From positions 62,001 through 126,000 of the forward strand of contig OY282456.1 of the NCBI GenBank assembly GCA_958296225.1: a DNA stretch of 64,000 bases. Direction: 5' to 3'. How positions within the stretch are numbered: the first letter of the stretch is position 1; each line of letters opens with the position of its first letter. Of the stretch, positions 8,388 through 17,219 are shown piece by piece. The notes beneath the pieces were generated by a model, which ran no database searches, was not told the origin of the DNA, and saw only the letters and a program-made list of their open reading frames with translations. Origin of the DNA: an uncultured Dehalococcoidia bacterium. Its GTDB lineage: Bacteria > Chloroflexota > Dehalococcoidia > Lucifugimonadales > UBA3495. Made by a program: the position numbers and the translations under genes.

Positions 8388-10859
8388 ATGCTCGTTTCAC
8401 CAGGAAAATGGACTGTCCGGTTAGGGCTGATTGCAATGCTGGCCCTGGCCGTCATCGCCTGCGGCGGGGGCGCGGATACCGGGGGCGGAGCGGCGGGAAC
8501 GGGCGCGGCGCAGCCGGCGAGCCAGCCCGCCAGCCCCACTGCCGCCGCTCCGGCTCCGGCGGCGGCCCAGGCCAGCCCCACTGATGCTCCCGCAGCGTCG
8601 GCCCCGGCCAGCCCCACTGACGCGCCGCCGGCCGCGCCGTCCGACGAACCCTTCCGCATCGGCGCGATGCACGCCCTTACCGGCATCGCCGAATCCTACG
8701 GCAACCCCGTCCTGCAGGCGATGCAGCTGGCCGTTGAGGAAATCAACGACGGCGGCGGCGTCAATGGCCGGATGCTGGAACTTATCCCGGAGGACTCCAA
8801 GTGCGCCGCCCAGGACGCTATCACCGCCTACAACAAGCTTACCGACGTTGACGGCGTGAAAATCATCCTCGGCACCACCTGCAGCGGCGCGATGCTGGGC
8901 GCGGCGCCCCTGGCCGAAGCCGAGGGCGTCGTGATGCTGTCGCCATCGGCCACCAGCCCGGACATTGCCACCGCCGGCGATTACATTTTCCGCACGGCGA
9001 TTAACGACGCTCAGCTGGGCGTGGACACCGGCAACACCCTGTGGAGCGACGGCATCCGCGCCATCGCCACCATTAACGAAACCACCGACTATGCCGAAGG
9101 GGCGCGCCGCACCACCGTAGCGCAGTTCGAGAGCCTGGGCGGCAGCGTGGTCGCCGCGGAAAGCTACGCCTCCGAAGTTACCGACTTTCGCAGCCAGCTG
9201 ACCAAGCTGGCCGCCGCCAACCCCGACGCCATTTACCTGGCGTCCCAGGGCGAGTTCGCCGGCGGCACCATCGTCAAGCAGGCGCGGGAATTGGGCTACA
9301 ACGGCCCCATCTATAGCGAAGTGGTGCCGACCAACCCCGAAGCCCTGGGCATCGCCGGCGAGGCCGCCACCGGGCTGAAGGCCATCGTTCCCAACCCCGA
9401 CCTGTCCACCAGCGAAGGGGTGAATTTTCTGGAAAAGTTTGAGGCGCGCTACGGCACGGTAGCCACGCTGCCCTGGTTCCAGGCATCGGCTTACGACGGC
9501 GTGTATATCGCTGCCCGGTGTCTGGAGCAGACCGGCGACGACCAGGACGCCGCCGGGTTCCGCAACTGCCTGTACGACACCATTTACACCGGCGCTATCG
9601 GCGTCAACTACGGCTTTGACGCCAACGGCGACGTCGTCGGCCTGAACAACGCCATCGTGGAAGTCCTGCCCCTGGCCCAGCGCAACGACGACAACCTGGG
9701 CTACTACGTCATCGGCCCCGCGCCGATGGGCCCCACCGCCGGCGCCAATGTTCCGGTGGTGGTCACCGACCACTACCGCATCGGCATAATGGACGCCCTC
9801 ACCGGCGTGGCCGAATCCTACGGCAACCCCATCCTGATGGCCAAGCAGCTGGCCGCGGAGGAAATCAACGCCGCCGGGGGCATCAACGGCAAGTCCCTGG
9901 CCATCATCCCCGAGGATTCCAAGTGCGCCGCCCAGGACGCCATCACCGCCTACAACAAGCTCACTGACGTTGACGGCGTGAAAATCATCCTGGGAACCTC
10001 TTGCAGCGGCGCGATGCTGGGCGCGGCCCCCCTGGCGGAGGCCGAGGGCGTCATCCTGCTCTCCGCATCGGCCACCAGCCCGGATATTGCCACTGCCGGC
10101 GATTACATTTTCCGCACGGCGATTAACGACAACCAGCTGGGCGTGGACACCGGCAACGCGATGTGGGCCGACGGCATCCGCAGCATCGCCACCATCACTG
10201 AGTCCACCGACTACGCCGAGGGCGCGCGGCGCACCACCGTAGCGCAGTTTGAGCGGCTGGGCGGCGCGACGCTGGCCAGCGAAGGCTACTCGTCGGATGT
10301 CACCGACTTCCGCAGCCAGCTGACCAAGCTGATTGCCGCCAGCCCCGACGCCATTCATCTGGCGGCGCAGGGCGAATTCTCCGGCGGCACCATCGTCAAG
10401 CAGCTGCGGGAACTGGGCTACGACGGCCCCATCTACACCGAAGTTGTGCCAACCGGCCCCGAAGCCCTGGGCATCGCCGGCGAGGCCGCCACCGGGATGA
10501 AGGCCATCGTCCCCAACCCGGAACTCTCCACCGCCAAGGGCATCGCCTTCCTGGAGAACTTTGAGGCGCGCTACGGCGCCGTTCCCACCATTCCCTGGTT
10601 CCAGGCGTCCGGTTATGACGACGTGTATATCACCGCCGAGTGCCTGAAGCAGACCGGCAGCGACCAGGACACCGCCGGCTTCCGCGACTGCCTGTACAAC
10701 ATCACCTGGAGCGGCGCCATCGGCGACAACTACGGCTTTGACGCCAACGGCGACGTATCCGGCCTGGGCAACGTCATCGTGGAAGTCCTGCCCCTGGCCC
10801 AGCGCAACGAGGATAACCTGGGCTACCGGGTGCTGGGGCCGGCCCCGGCCAATCCGTAG
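8388..10859 (+). CDS. Fused double substrate-binding lipoprotein (LivJ/K-like, Peripla_BP_6 x2)
   Basis: An 823-residue exported lipoprotein that starts with ATG at 8388 after AGGAGG. A signal peptide ends in the lipobox AVIAC (Cys about residue 25), followed by an Ala/Pro/Ser/Thr linker to about residue 85. Two complete periplasmic-binding-protein domains follow. Domain 1 begins FRIGAMHALTGIAESYGNP (about residue 89) and domain 2 begins YRIGIMDALTGVAESYGNP (about residue 463). They are near-identical over long stretches even at DNA level, so this is a recent in-frame duplication of about 1.1 kb. The family binds branched-chain amino acids, amides or urea and feeds LivHMGF, encoded about 1.5 kb downstream. 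Two domains on one chain are unusual for this family. Confidence 0.9.
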   Translation: MLVSPGKWTVRLGLIAMLALAVIACGGGADTGGGAAGTGAAQPASQPASPTAAAPAPAAAQASPTDAPAASAPASPTDAPPAAPSDEPFRIGAMHALTGIAESYGNPVLQAMQLAVEEINDGGGVNGRMLELIPEDSKCAAQDAITAYNKLTDVDGVKIILGTTCSGAMLGAAPLAEAEGVVMLSPSATSPDIATAGDYIFRTAINDAQLGVDTGNTLWSDGIRAIATINETTDYAEGARRTTVAQFESLGGSVVAAESYASEVTDFRSQLTKLAAANPDAIYLASQGEFAGGTIVKQARELGYNGPIYSEVVPTNPEALGIAGEAATGLKAIVPNPDLSTSEGVNFLEKFEARYGTVATLPWFQASAYDGVYIAARCLEQTGDDQDAAGFRNCLYDTIYTGAIGVNYGFDANGDVVGLNNAIVEVLPLAQRNDDNLGYYVIGPAPMGPTAGANVPVVVTDHYRIGIMDALTGVAESYGNPILMAKQLAAEEINAAGGINGKSLAIIPEDSKCAAQDAITAYNKLTDVDGVKIILGTSCSGAMLGAAPLAEAEGVILLSASATSPDIATAGDYIFRTAINDNQLGVDTGNAMWADGIRSIATITESTDYAEGARRTTVAQFERLGGATLASEGYSSDVTDFRSQLTKLIAASPDAIHLAAQGEFSGGTIVKQLRELGYDGPIYTEVVPTGPEALGIAGEAATGMKAIVPNPELSTAKGIAFLENFEARYGAVPTIPWFQASGYDDVYITAECLKQTGSDQDTAGFRDCLYNITWSGAIGDNYGFDANGDVSGLGNVIVEVLPLAQRNEDNLGYRVLGPAPANP

Positions 10860-10881
10860 CTCCCCGTCCGGCGGGCAAGGC

Positions 10882-10920
10882 GCGGGGGAGGAACGGCGCG
10901 CGCCGTTCCTCCCCCGCTTT
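10882..10920 (+). terminator. Intrinsic terminator after the binding-protein gene
   Basis: A perfect 36-base palindrome (two 18-base arms, 10882-10899 and 10900-10917, centre GGCGC/GCGCC) followed by TTTATT. It starts 23 bases after the stop of the binding protein, so it probably limits read-through into the downstream genes. Confidence 0.7.
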
Positions 10921-10976
10921 ATTATGCTATTCTGCAAGCCATCTTATCGGCCAGGCTACCACAGGACGGCATTGCA

Positions 10977-11345
10977 ATGGCGACGAACCTAAAGGTTGAA
11001 ATTGACCCGCGCGCGGCGACGATGGAACTGGTAAAACAGGCCCAGGCGGCCTACGACGCCGGGCAAGACCGCCAGTGGGCCGGCCTCCTGTGGGCGGCTA
11101 TGGAAAAGGCGATACAGGAGCTAGCCCAATCCCGCGGCATCTCTGAGGCTAATAATGTCGCTATTCTGGGACGGTTGGACAATCTGGACGTCAGGCCGTG
11201 GGACGAGTACTTCAGCAGTTCGCTGGGCAGGCTACTGATGCTGCAAACCCACTACCAACTCGGCGCCGTGGAATCCTACTGGTGGCAGTACCTCCACGAC
11301 AGTACCCTCGCATTCATCACAATCTGCCATGACGCTACAACGTGA
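10977..11345 (+). CDS. Small helical protein, PaREP1/HEPN-like, copy 1
   Basis: 122 residues, start ATG at 10977. All-helical and acidic, with YDAGQDRQWAGLLWAAMEKA followed by ELAQSRG, a pattern like PaREP1/HEPN-type helical bundles in which a subunit senses or sequesters a partner. The usual HEPN RNase signature (R-x4-6-H) is not seen. It is the first copy of a duplicated gene (second at 11458) and lies between the ABC binding protein and LivH. It ends in HDATT, with the MTLQREPG start of gene B overlapping its 3' end. I do not recognise the family with confidence. Confidence 0.6.
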   Translation: MATNLKVEIDPRAATMELVKQAQAAYDAGQDRQWAGLLWAAMEKAIQELAQSRGISEANNVAILGRLDNLDVRPWDEYFSSSLGRLLMLQTHYQLGAVESYWWQYLHDSTLAFITICHDATT

Positions 11346-11366
11346 ACCGGGGTCTCGGGCAAGGTT

Positions 11367-11400
11367 CGTAGGGGGAACAACGCGCGCCGTTCCCCCTACG
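11367..11400 (+). terminator. Hairpin between the duplicated genes
   Basis: A 12-bp stem (CGTAGGGGGAAC / GTTCCCCCTACG) with a 10-base loop, followed by CTTTAT. It is the duplicated and drifted counterpart of the palindrome at 10882-10917: both arms have changed together, so the fold rather than the sequence was kept. A short T run makes it a weak intrinsic terminator. Confidence 0.5.
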
Positions 11401-11457
11401 CTTTATGCTATTCTGCAAGCCATCTTATCGGCCAGGCTACCACAGGAAGGCATTGCA

Positions 11458-11826
11458 ATGGCGACGAACCTAAAGGTTGAAATTGACCCGCGCGCGGCGA
11501 CGATGGAACTGGTAAAACAGGCCCAGGCGGCCTACGACGCCGGGCAAGACCGCCGGTGGGCCGGCCTCCTGTGGGCGGCAATGGAAAAGGCGATACGGGA
11601 GCTGGCCCAATCCCGCGGCATCTCTGAGGCTAATAATGTCGCTATTTTGGAACGGTTGGACAATCTGGACGTCGGGCCGTGGGACGAGTACTTCAGCAGT
11701 TCGCTCAGTAACCTGATTATGCTGCGAACTCACCACCGGCTGGGCGTCCTGGAATCTTACTGGTGGGAGCACCTCCACACCGATACCGTTGCACTCATCG
11801 CACTCTGCCATGACGCTACAACGTGA
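11458..11826 (+). CDS. Small helical protein, PaREP1/HEPN-like, copy 2
   Basis: 122 residues, start ATG at 11458, nearly identical to the protein at 10977 in the first 85 residues. It diverges mainly near the C-terminus (SNLIMLRTHHRLGVLESYWWEHLHTDTVAL against GRLLMLQTHYQLGAVES...). A longer in-frame start (11329) exists only because the duplication joined the leftover MTLQREPG start of gene B to this copy, and I reject it. The 3' end overlaps the start of the next gene by 17 bases, so the pair is translationally coupled. Function unknown. Confidence 0.6.
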   Translation: MATNLKVEIDPRAATMELVKQAQAAYDAGQDRRWAGLLWAAMEKAIRELAQSRGISEANNVAILERLDNLDVGPWDEYFSSSLSNLIMLRTHHRLGVLESYWWEHLHTDTVALIALCHDATT

Positions 11827-12238
11827 ACCGGGGCCGGCGAAAGCCGCTCTGCACTACCGGCGCGCCGGGGAATACTACGAACTGGCGCCAGCCATTCTAG
11901 CCCGCGCATCCGGCGCTGCGGACGCCGCCGATATACTGACTGCCTCATCCGGCGCGCTGTTGTATGAAGCCGCCAAACAATGCGTGAACGCGGTAGCCAA
12001 CCTGAACGGGCGGGACCCACAGGCGAATCACGAAAAGATGGCAGAACTGTCTGCCATCGCAAACGCACACCCATCTTATACCAGCCTGATTAGAGACGCC
12101 GGCGCCAGCTGGGCGCTGCATATACACGCCGACCAGGCGAACCTGCCGCCGGACGACCTGGCATCTGCGCTGGAACAAACCCGGCGATTCATAGCGGATA
12201 TGCGGCGCATTTACCGCGCCATCGCGCCGGCCGCCTGA
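11810..12238 (+). CDS. Small helical protein, HEPN-like, partner of the duplicated gene
   Basis: About 142 residues from ATG at 11810, overlapping the preceding gene by 17 bases in another frame. The protein is helical. ALHYRRAGEYYELAPAIL and ASSGALLYEAAKQCVNAVA resemble the two long helices of HEPN/TPR-like bundles. No catalytic motif is visible. Tight overlap with the copy-2 gene suggests the two proteins work as a pair (for example a two-subunit complex). The partner position before livH may be accidental. Confidence 0.55.
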   Translation: MTLQREPGPAKAALHYRRAGEYYELAPAILARASGAADAADILTASSGALLYEAAKQCVNAVANLNGRDPQANHEKMAELSAIANAHPSYTSLIRDAGASWALHIHADQANLPPDDLASALEQTRRFIADMRRIYRAIAPAA

Positions 12239-12338
12239 ACGCCGGCCGGCCCGGCCCAGGCAGGCCCATGCCGGCCGGCGTCCTTTGTGGTATCATCCCG
12301 CAGAGATTACCCCGCGCCCTTGCGGAGGACGGGATTCA

Positions 12339-13727
12339 TTGACTACCAACCGCGCCGGCGCGCGGAGCCGGCTTTCCCTAGCGTCCCAATTGCCGCTGTC
12401 GCAGCTGCTGGCAATCATCTTGGCCGTGGCTTTTGTGGGCTATATCGGCTGGAAAATCGGGCAGTCGCCGGTGCAGGCGTTGCAGTTCGCTTTCAACGGC
12501 CTGTCGGTGGGCGCGGTGTATGCCCTGCTGGCGCTGGGCTTTACGCTGGTGTACAGCACGGTATGGTTCTTTGACCTCTACTATGGGGCGGCGGCGGCCA
12601 TCGGGGCTTACGGCGTCTTTTATCTCCGCACCACGCCGTCCATATTCAACCCTTCCGCCGACGTCAACAGCATCTACGTTAACGTCGTATTCGCGCTGGT
12701 GATTGCCGGCGTGTCCGGCTGGGCGCTGCACAACGCCTTGAGTTCCCGGTGGCGCGGGCGCATCGGCCCCGCCGCGCTCCGCATCATCGCCGGCGGTATC
12801 GCCGCCGCCGCCGGAATCTATATGGGCGTCATTCTGAGCTATCCTACGTTGCTGCACGTCACGGCGGCCCCGGCCCTCGGGGCGGCGACGGCTCTGGCCG
12901 CCGGGGGCCTGGCGTACCGGGGTTGTCTGGCGGTGGCGCCCCGGGCCCGCGCTATGCCCTTTCTGGCCGTCATCGCCATCCCGGCGGCGGCGTTGGGCGC
13001 GTATTGCGGCTGGCTGACGGCTCACGCGCCCGGCGCCGGCCTCTACATCAGCTGGGGCGTATCCTGCCTGCTGGCGGGGGCGGTGGGCGTGGCATTATAC
13101 CGGGGCCTGTACGTCTATATGCGCCAGCGGGCCCGCTCGCCGCTGGTGATGCTGGTCGCCTCGCTGGGCATCCTGTTGAGCGTGGCGGCCTTTATCACCA
13201 TTATATTCCAGAGCGCGCCCCGGGCGCTGCCCACCGCTTTCGGCAGCGCGCCGTGGACCCTCGCCGGCGCCAACATCAAGGCGTTCAACGTCTTTGGCGT
13301 GGCCGTGGCCGTGGCCGGATTTGCTGTGCTGTGGCTGGTCTTGAAGCAAACTTCCTTTGGCCGGGCGGTGCGGGCCATCGGCGACGATGAGGAAGTGTCC
13401 AAGGTGGTGGGCATCAACACTACCGTCGTCATCGCCGCCGTCTTTTTCATCGGCGCGCTGTATGCGGCCATGGCCGGCATCCTGACCGGCCACGACACCG
13501 CGGCGCAGCCCCGGATGGGCCTCATCCTGCTGATGAAAGGCTGGATTGCGTCGGTAGTCGGCGGCATCGGCAACCTTTACGGCGCCATCCTGGGCGGTTT
13601 CGTATTGGGGCTGGTGGAGCAGTTCGGCATCTGGGATTTGGCCGGCGAGTGGAAAGACGCCATCTCGTTCGTCCTGCTGGTGCTGTTCCTGTCCTTCTGG
13701 CCGCGCGGCCTGCTGCCCCGGAGGTAA
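12339..13727 (+). CDS. livH: Branched-chain amino acid ABC permease LivH, enlarged
   Basis: Inner-membrane permease of the LivH family, TTG start at 12339 (GGAGG at 12323; an extended -10 TGGTATCAT at 12288-12296 lies upstream). FAFNGLSVGAVYALLALGFTLVY is the classical LivH opening. The coupling region is SFGRAVRAIGDDEEVSKVVGIN, and the end is GNLYGAILGGFVLGLVEQF. At about 462 residues it is much longer than the usual 290-310: about 150 extra residues with several additional hydrophobic spans (about residues 110-255) are inserted after the first helices. Pairs with LivM. Confidence 0.88.
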   Translation: MTTNRAGARSRLSLASQLPLSQLLAIILAVAFVGYIGWKIGQSPVQALQFAFNGLSVGAVYALLALGFTLVYSTVWFFDLYYGAAAAIGAYGVFYLRTTPSIFNPSADVNSIYVNVVFALVIAGVSGWALHNALSSRWRGRIGPAALRIIAGGIAAAAGIYMGVILSYPTLLHVTAAPALGAATALAAGGLAYRGCLAVAPRARAMPFLAVIAIPAAALGAYCGWLTAHAPGAGLYISWGVSCLLAGAVGVALYRGLYVYMRQRARSPLVMLVASLGILLSVAAFITIIFQSAPRALPTAFGSAPWTLAGANIKAFNVFGVAVAVAGFAVLWLVLKQTSFGRAVRAIGDDEEVSKVVGINTTVVIAAVFFIGALYAAMAGILTGHDTAAQPRMGLILLMKGWIASVVGGIGNLYGAILGGFVLGLVEQFGIWDLAGEWKDAISFVLLVLFLSFWPRGLLPRR

Positions 13728-13731
13728 TGCG

Positions 13732-14787
13732 ATGCTGGCGTACCGGCGGCGGATGCGGGAATGGGGGACGCTGGCGCGCCACCCCCGCCGGCTGGCCGGC
13801 CTGGCGCGGAGCAACGTCGCGCTGTGGGCCAACCTGCTGGTGATTGGCTGGGCCGTGGCCTTTATGCTGTGGCAGGGGGCGGGTTTCGCCATTGCCATCG
13901 GCACCGTTTTTGTCATCTGGGCCATCCTGTCGGTCAGCCTCAATCTGGTGCTGGGCTACGCCGGCCTGCTGTCCGTGGGGCATATCGGCTTTTTCGGCAT
14001 CGGCGCCTACACTATGGCCATCCTGACCTCCAATCCGGCCTACGAACAGCTGCGCAGCGAGACGATTCCCACCTTCGCCTGGCCCTTCTTTGCCGCGCTG
14101 CCCCTGTGCGCCCTGCTGGCCGGCGTCGTCGCGATAATCGTCGGCGTGGTATTCAACCGCTTCCGGGACGATATGTTCGTTCTGGTATCCTTTGGCTTCA
14201 CCATCATTGCCTTCAACGTCTTTCTCAACTGGCGCGCCGTTACCAGAGGCGCCTTTGGCATTCACGAAGTCGCCAAACCCGCCATTGGCGGGTGGGTATT
14301 TGACGGCGAAGTGGAGTTTCTGCTGCTGGCGCTGGTTTTCCTGGGCCTGGCGGCGCTGGTTTCCTGGTTTATCGTTACTTCATCCTTTGGCCGGGTGCTG
14401 GCCGCCATCCGGGAGGACGAGCCGGCCATTGAGGTTTTCGGCTACCGGGCCACCCATTACAAGCTGGCGGTGTGGGTTATTTCCGCGATGATGGCCGGCG
14501 TCGCCGGCGGCCTGTTCGCCAGCTGGACTACTTTCATCGACCCCAACTCCTTCATCCTGCTGGAGTCCATCCTGCTGGTGTCCATCGTCATTCTGGGCGG
14601 GTTGGCGACCATCTGGGGTTCGCTGCTGGGGGCGATGGCCTTCGTGCTGCTGGAGGAGGGAATGCGCTTCATCCCCTTTATACCCGCGGAATACACCGGC
14701 CCGGTGCGGCAGGTAATCCTCGGCATCCTGCTGGTGCTGCTGATGCTGTTCCGGCCCCAGGGACTGGTCGGGAAGTATCGCCTATGA
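13732..14787 (+). CDS. livM: Branched-chain amino acid ABC permease LivM
   Basis: 351 residues, about 9 membrane spans. LNLVLGYAGLLSVGHIGFFGIGAYT is the LivM signature. The cytoplasmic coupling loop (SSFGRVLAAIREDEPAIEVFGY) and the final GLVGKYRL are also typical. Starts 5 bases after livH. Its stop overlaps the livG start (ATGA), so translation is coupled. It forms the heterodimeric channel with LivH. Confidence 0.92.
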   Translation: MLAYRRRMREWGTLARHPRRLAGLARSNVALWANLLVIGWAVAFMLWQGAGFAIAIGTVFVIWAILSVSLNLVLGYAGLLSVGHIGFFGIGAYTMAILTSNPAYEQLRSETIPTFAWPFFAALPLCALLAGVVAIIVGVVFNRFRDDMFVLVSFGFTIIAFNVFLNWRAVTRGAFGIHEVAKPAIGGWVFDGEVEFLLLALVFLGLAALVSWFIVTSSFGRVLAAIREDEPAIEVFGYRATHYKLAVWVISAMMAGVAGGLFASWTTFIDPNSFILLESILLVSIVILGGLATIWGSLLGAMAFVLLEEGMRFIPFIPAEYTGPVRQVILGILLVLLMLFRPQGLVGKYRL

Positions 14788-15557
14788 GTATGAGCGCCGC
14801 GCCCGACGCCAGCCCCGGCCGCGCCCCCCTGGCCCTGGAGACCGTCGCCATCTCCAAGCGTTTCGGCGCCGTTCACGCCGTGGACGCGCTCAGCCTGGCC
14901 ATCCCCCGCCAGGGGACGACCAGCATCGTCGGCCCTAACGGTTCCGGCAAGTCAACTCTGGTGAACCTGCTCAGCGGCGTCCTGCCCCTGGACGGCGGTA
15001 TGGTAATCATTGACGGCGCCAGCCTGCGGGTGGTCAAAGCCTACGAAACGCCGGCCCACGGCCTAACCCGCACCTTCCAGGAAGTGCGCCTGTTTGACCA
15101 GATGACCGTCTGGGACAACATTATGGTGGTCTTGACGGAACGCCGGCTGTTCCCCGCGCTGCTGGAACGGCTCAAGCCGGCCCACCGCGAAAAGGCCCGG
15201 CGCATCCTGGAAAACGTGGGGATGTGGGAGCGGCGCGACGCCCTGGCGATGAACCTCTCCTACGGCCAGCGCAAGCTGCTGGAAATTGGCCGCGCGCTGG
15301 CCCTGGACGTTAGCATCTACCTTTTTGATGAACCCTTCGCCGGCCTCTTTCCGCAGATGCTGGAGCGGGTGAAAGACATAATGAAGCAGATGCGGGCCGA
15401 CGGGCGCACCATCGTTTTCATTTCCCACAATATGGACATTGTGCGGGAGCTGTCCGACCGCATCATCGTGCTGGACAGCGGCGCCCTGCTGGCCGCCGGC
15501 GACGTGGAACCCGTCCTCAACAGTCCCGAAGTCATTGAGGCGTATCTGGGGGTGTAG
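14784..15557 (+). CDS. livG: Branched-chain amino acid ABC ATPase LivG
   Basis: 257 residues, start ATG at 14784 overlapping livM. Walker A (GPNGSGKST, about residues 51-59), Q-loop, signature LSYGQRKL, Walker B (IYLFDEPFAGL) and the H-switch (ISHNMD) are all intact. LivG-type ATPases have a slightly larger helical domain, present here between Walker A and the signature (about residues 65-155). Energises LivHM together with LivF. Confidence 0.92.
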   Translation: MSMSAAPDASPGRAPLALETVAISKRFGAVHAVDALSLAIPRQGTTSIVGPNGSGKSTLVNLLSGVLPLDGGMVIIDGASLRVVKAYETPAHGLTRTFQEVRLFDQMTVWDNIMVVLTERRLFPALLERLKPAHREKARRILENVGMWERRDALAMNLSYGQRKLLEIGRALALDVSIYLFDEPFAGLFPQMLERVKDIMKQMRADGRTIVFISHNMDIVRELSDRIIVLDSGALLAAGDVEPVLNSPEVIEAYLGV

Positions 15558-15560
15558 CCG

Positions 15561-16313
15561 GTGAACGCTGCGGAAACGGAAAACGGCGCCGACGGCGGGC
15601 CGATGCTGCTGGAGCTGCGGGACATCGCCGTAGAGTACGGCGCCGTGCGCGCGCTGGACGGCGTGTCGCTGGGCGTGCGGCGCGGCGAAGTGGTGGCGGT
15701 GATGGGCCCCAACGGCGCCGGCAAGTCCACCGTGCTCAAAGCCGTGATGGGGCTGGCCCCGGTGGTGGCCGGCAGCGTTCACTGGCGGCAGCGCCTGCTG
15801 GCGGCGGCCACCCACGAAATCGTCAGGGAGGGCATCGCCTTTGTCCCCCAGGGCCGGCGGGTCTTTACTCACCTCACCATCGCCGAAAACCTGGAGATGG
15901 GCTGCCTGTACCTCAACGACCGGGCGGAAAAGGCGCGCCGGCTGGATTCCGTAATGGAGCTGTTCCCCATCCTGCACCAGAAGCGGCGCGATTTGGCCAG
16001 CCAGATGTCGGGCGGCCAGCAGCAGATGCTGGCGCTGGGGCGCGGGCTGATGGCGTCGCCGGAGCTGCTGCTGCTGGACGAACCCACTCTGGGGCTGGCC
16101 CCCATCATCGTCACCGAGGTCTTTCAGAAAGTGGCCGAAATCAGCCACCGCCTCAACACCACGATAATGGTCGTGGAACACAACATCAAGGGCGTGCTGA
16201 ACATCGTCGACCGCGCCTACATCCTGGACAAAGGCGCCGTCGTCCACAACGGCACCCCCCAATCCATCCGCGATACCGACATCCTGACCCAAGTGTTTCT
16301 GGGCAGCGGCTAG
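15561..16313 (+). CDS. livF: Branched-chain amino acid ABC ATPase LivF
   Basis: 250 residues, start GTG at 15561, three bases after livG. Walker A (GPNGAGKST), signature MSGGQQQML, Walker B (LLLLDEPTLGL) and H-switch (VVEHNI) are complete, and the MCG... C-terminus is short as in LivF. The order livH-livM-livG-livF is the standard one. The double binding lipoprotein at 8388 is the only binding protein in reach. Confidence 0.92.
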   Translation: MNAAETENGADGGPMLLELRDIAVEYGAVRALDGVSLGVRRGEVVAVMGPNGAGKSTVLKAVMGLAPVVAGSVHWRQRLLAAATHEIVREGIAFVPQGRRVFTHLTIAENLEMGCLYLNDRAEKARRLDSVMELFPILHQKRRDLASQMSGGQQQMLALGRGLMASPELLLLDEPTLGLAPIIVTEVFQKVAEISHRLNTTIMVVEHNIKGVLNIVDRAYILDKGAVVHNGTPQSIRDTDILTQVFLGSG

Positions 16314-16351
16314 GGCCATACCGGAGGCGGCATTGGCCGGCGCGGGCATAT

Positions 16352-16397
16352 AAAAAAACCGGGGCGCATTCTCCGGCAAAAGCCGCAACCGCCCCGG
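16352..16397 (-). terminator. Hairpin with T run on the minus strand
   Basis: Read on the minus strand, an 8-bp stem (CCGGGGCG / CGCCCCGG, with an inner CGGC-TTTT-GCCG arm) is followed by seven T (16358-16352). It has the form of an intrinsic terminator for minus-strand transcription reaching this point from the IS-disrupted region. It may also fold on the plus strand after livF. Confidence 0.45.
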
Positions 16398-16465
16398 GCG
16401 GGGTTGGCGACTTAGCGTTGCATACGCCCCAACGCGCCAACCTCCTCGACAAGAGCAACGGGTGT

Positions 16466-17079
16466 AACGTTGGAACATTCCGCCCGCCGCTTTTAACTCT
16501 GTACAGCTATGCTGTTGCAAAGAAAAGACCTACCACGGCAGCAGGTCGGCGCGGATATTCGCGGAGGATTTTTTCATGGCCCTCGCCGGTTGGGAGGTGA
16601 CGGTTTTGGCGACGGTTATGCAATCTCCGTTTGCAGCGACGCCACCTCAAAGCAGCGGAACGTTGGAAACCAGGTTCCGCTATCTGCTGCAACGCATTGA
16701 CGCGCTGGCCGCTGAACGCGACGCTTACGCCAGCGTGCTTTTTGACGGACGTGGGAGCCAATTTCGGGATTTGAGCCGCCGCTTTTCAGGCTACCTGTTC
16801 CGTTCCAACGAAGGCAAGGCCGGCGCGCACATCGCCGACACCCCGGCATTTGTTGACTCCGCTACTAGCGCCGGCATCCAAATTGCCGATATGTGCGCTT
16901 ATGTGGTGCGGGTAGATCACGAGAAGCAGCTGTCCAGAGGCCCCTTGCCGTCGGGCGACGAATACCTGCGCGCTATCAGGCGTTGGTATCGCCTCATCGG
17001 ACAGCTTACCGTCAACTTCACTATCGGCAACGGGCAGCCGCTCCGGGGGATTTACCGCCTGCCGCCGGGCGTCCGCTAG
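16466..17079 (+). pseudogene. DUF3800 protein, C-terminal remnant
   Basis: An open frame from a stop at 16465 to 17079 encodes the C-terminal two thirds of a DUF3800 (RNase H-like) protein. It has the conserved IFAEDFFMALAGW...TVLATVM strand, the FDGRGSQFRDLSRRFSGYL core and GIQIADMCAYVVRVDHE, the metal-binding D motif of the family. The family's first strand, with its acidic YVDESG-type motif, is absent upstream. The first usable ATG is at 16576. It is therefore a broken copy, next to an IS. DUF3800 proteins are common in defence and phage-related regions. Confidence 0.65.
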
Positions 17080-17219
17080 TATCCGGCGGCGCCGGCGAGG
17101 CGCCTTTTATAGCGTGTCGCCGGCGAACCAGGCCGACTGCTTGTAGAACACCGGCGCCCGGTGGCGGGCGCATCCGGCACGCATACGCGGCCTTCGTCGT
17201 CAACTGCCACCGCAATGGG

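Larger units (their letters stand above)
10896..11840 (+). repeat. Tandem duplication (481-bp unit) containing a small gene
   Basis: The stretch from about 10896 to 11363 is repeated, with a period of 481 bases, from about 11377 to 11840. The copies share the upstream part of the hairpin, the CTATTCTGCAAGCCATCTTA leader, the whole 122-codon gene and the first codons of the next gene (MTLQREPG). The duplication therefore arose by copying 'leader + gene A + start of gene B'. The in-between gene-B start now reads in frame into copy 2 and is a leftover. Confidence 0.85.

Noticed and set aside
8421..10937. 838-codon open frame opposite the binding-protein gene
   Set aside because: Low-complexity Gly/Val/Ala shadow; the plus-strand gene has a lipobox and two recognised domains.
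11329..11457. Longer start for helical-protein copy 2
   Set aside because: Created by the duplication joining the start of the third gene to copy 2 in frame; copy 1 begins with the later ATG.
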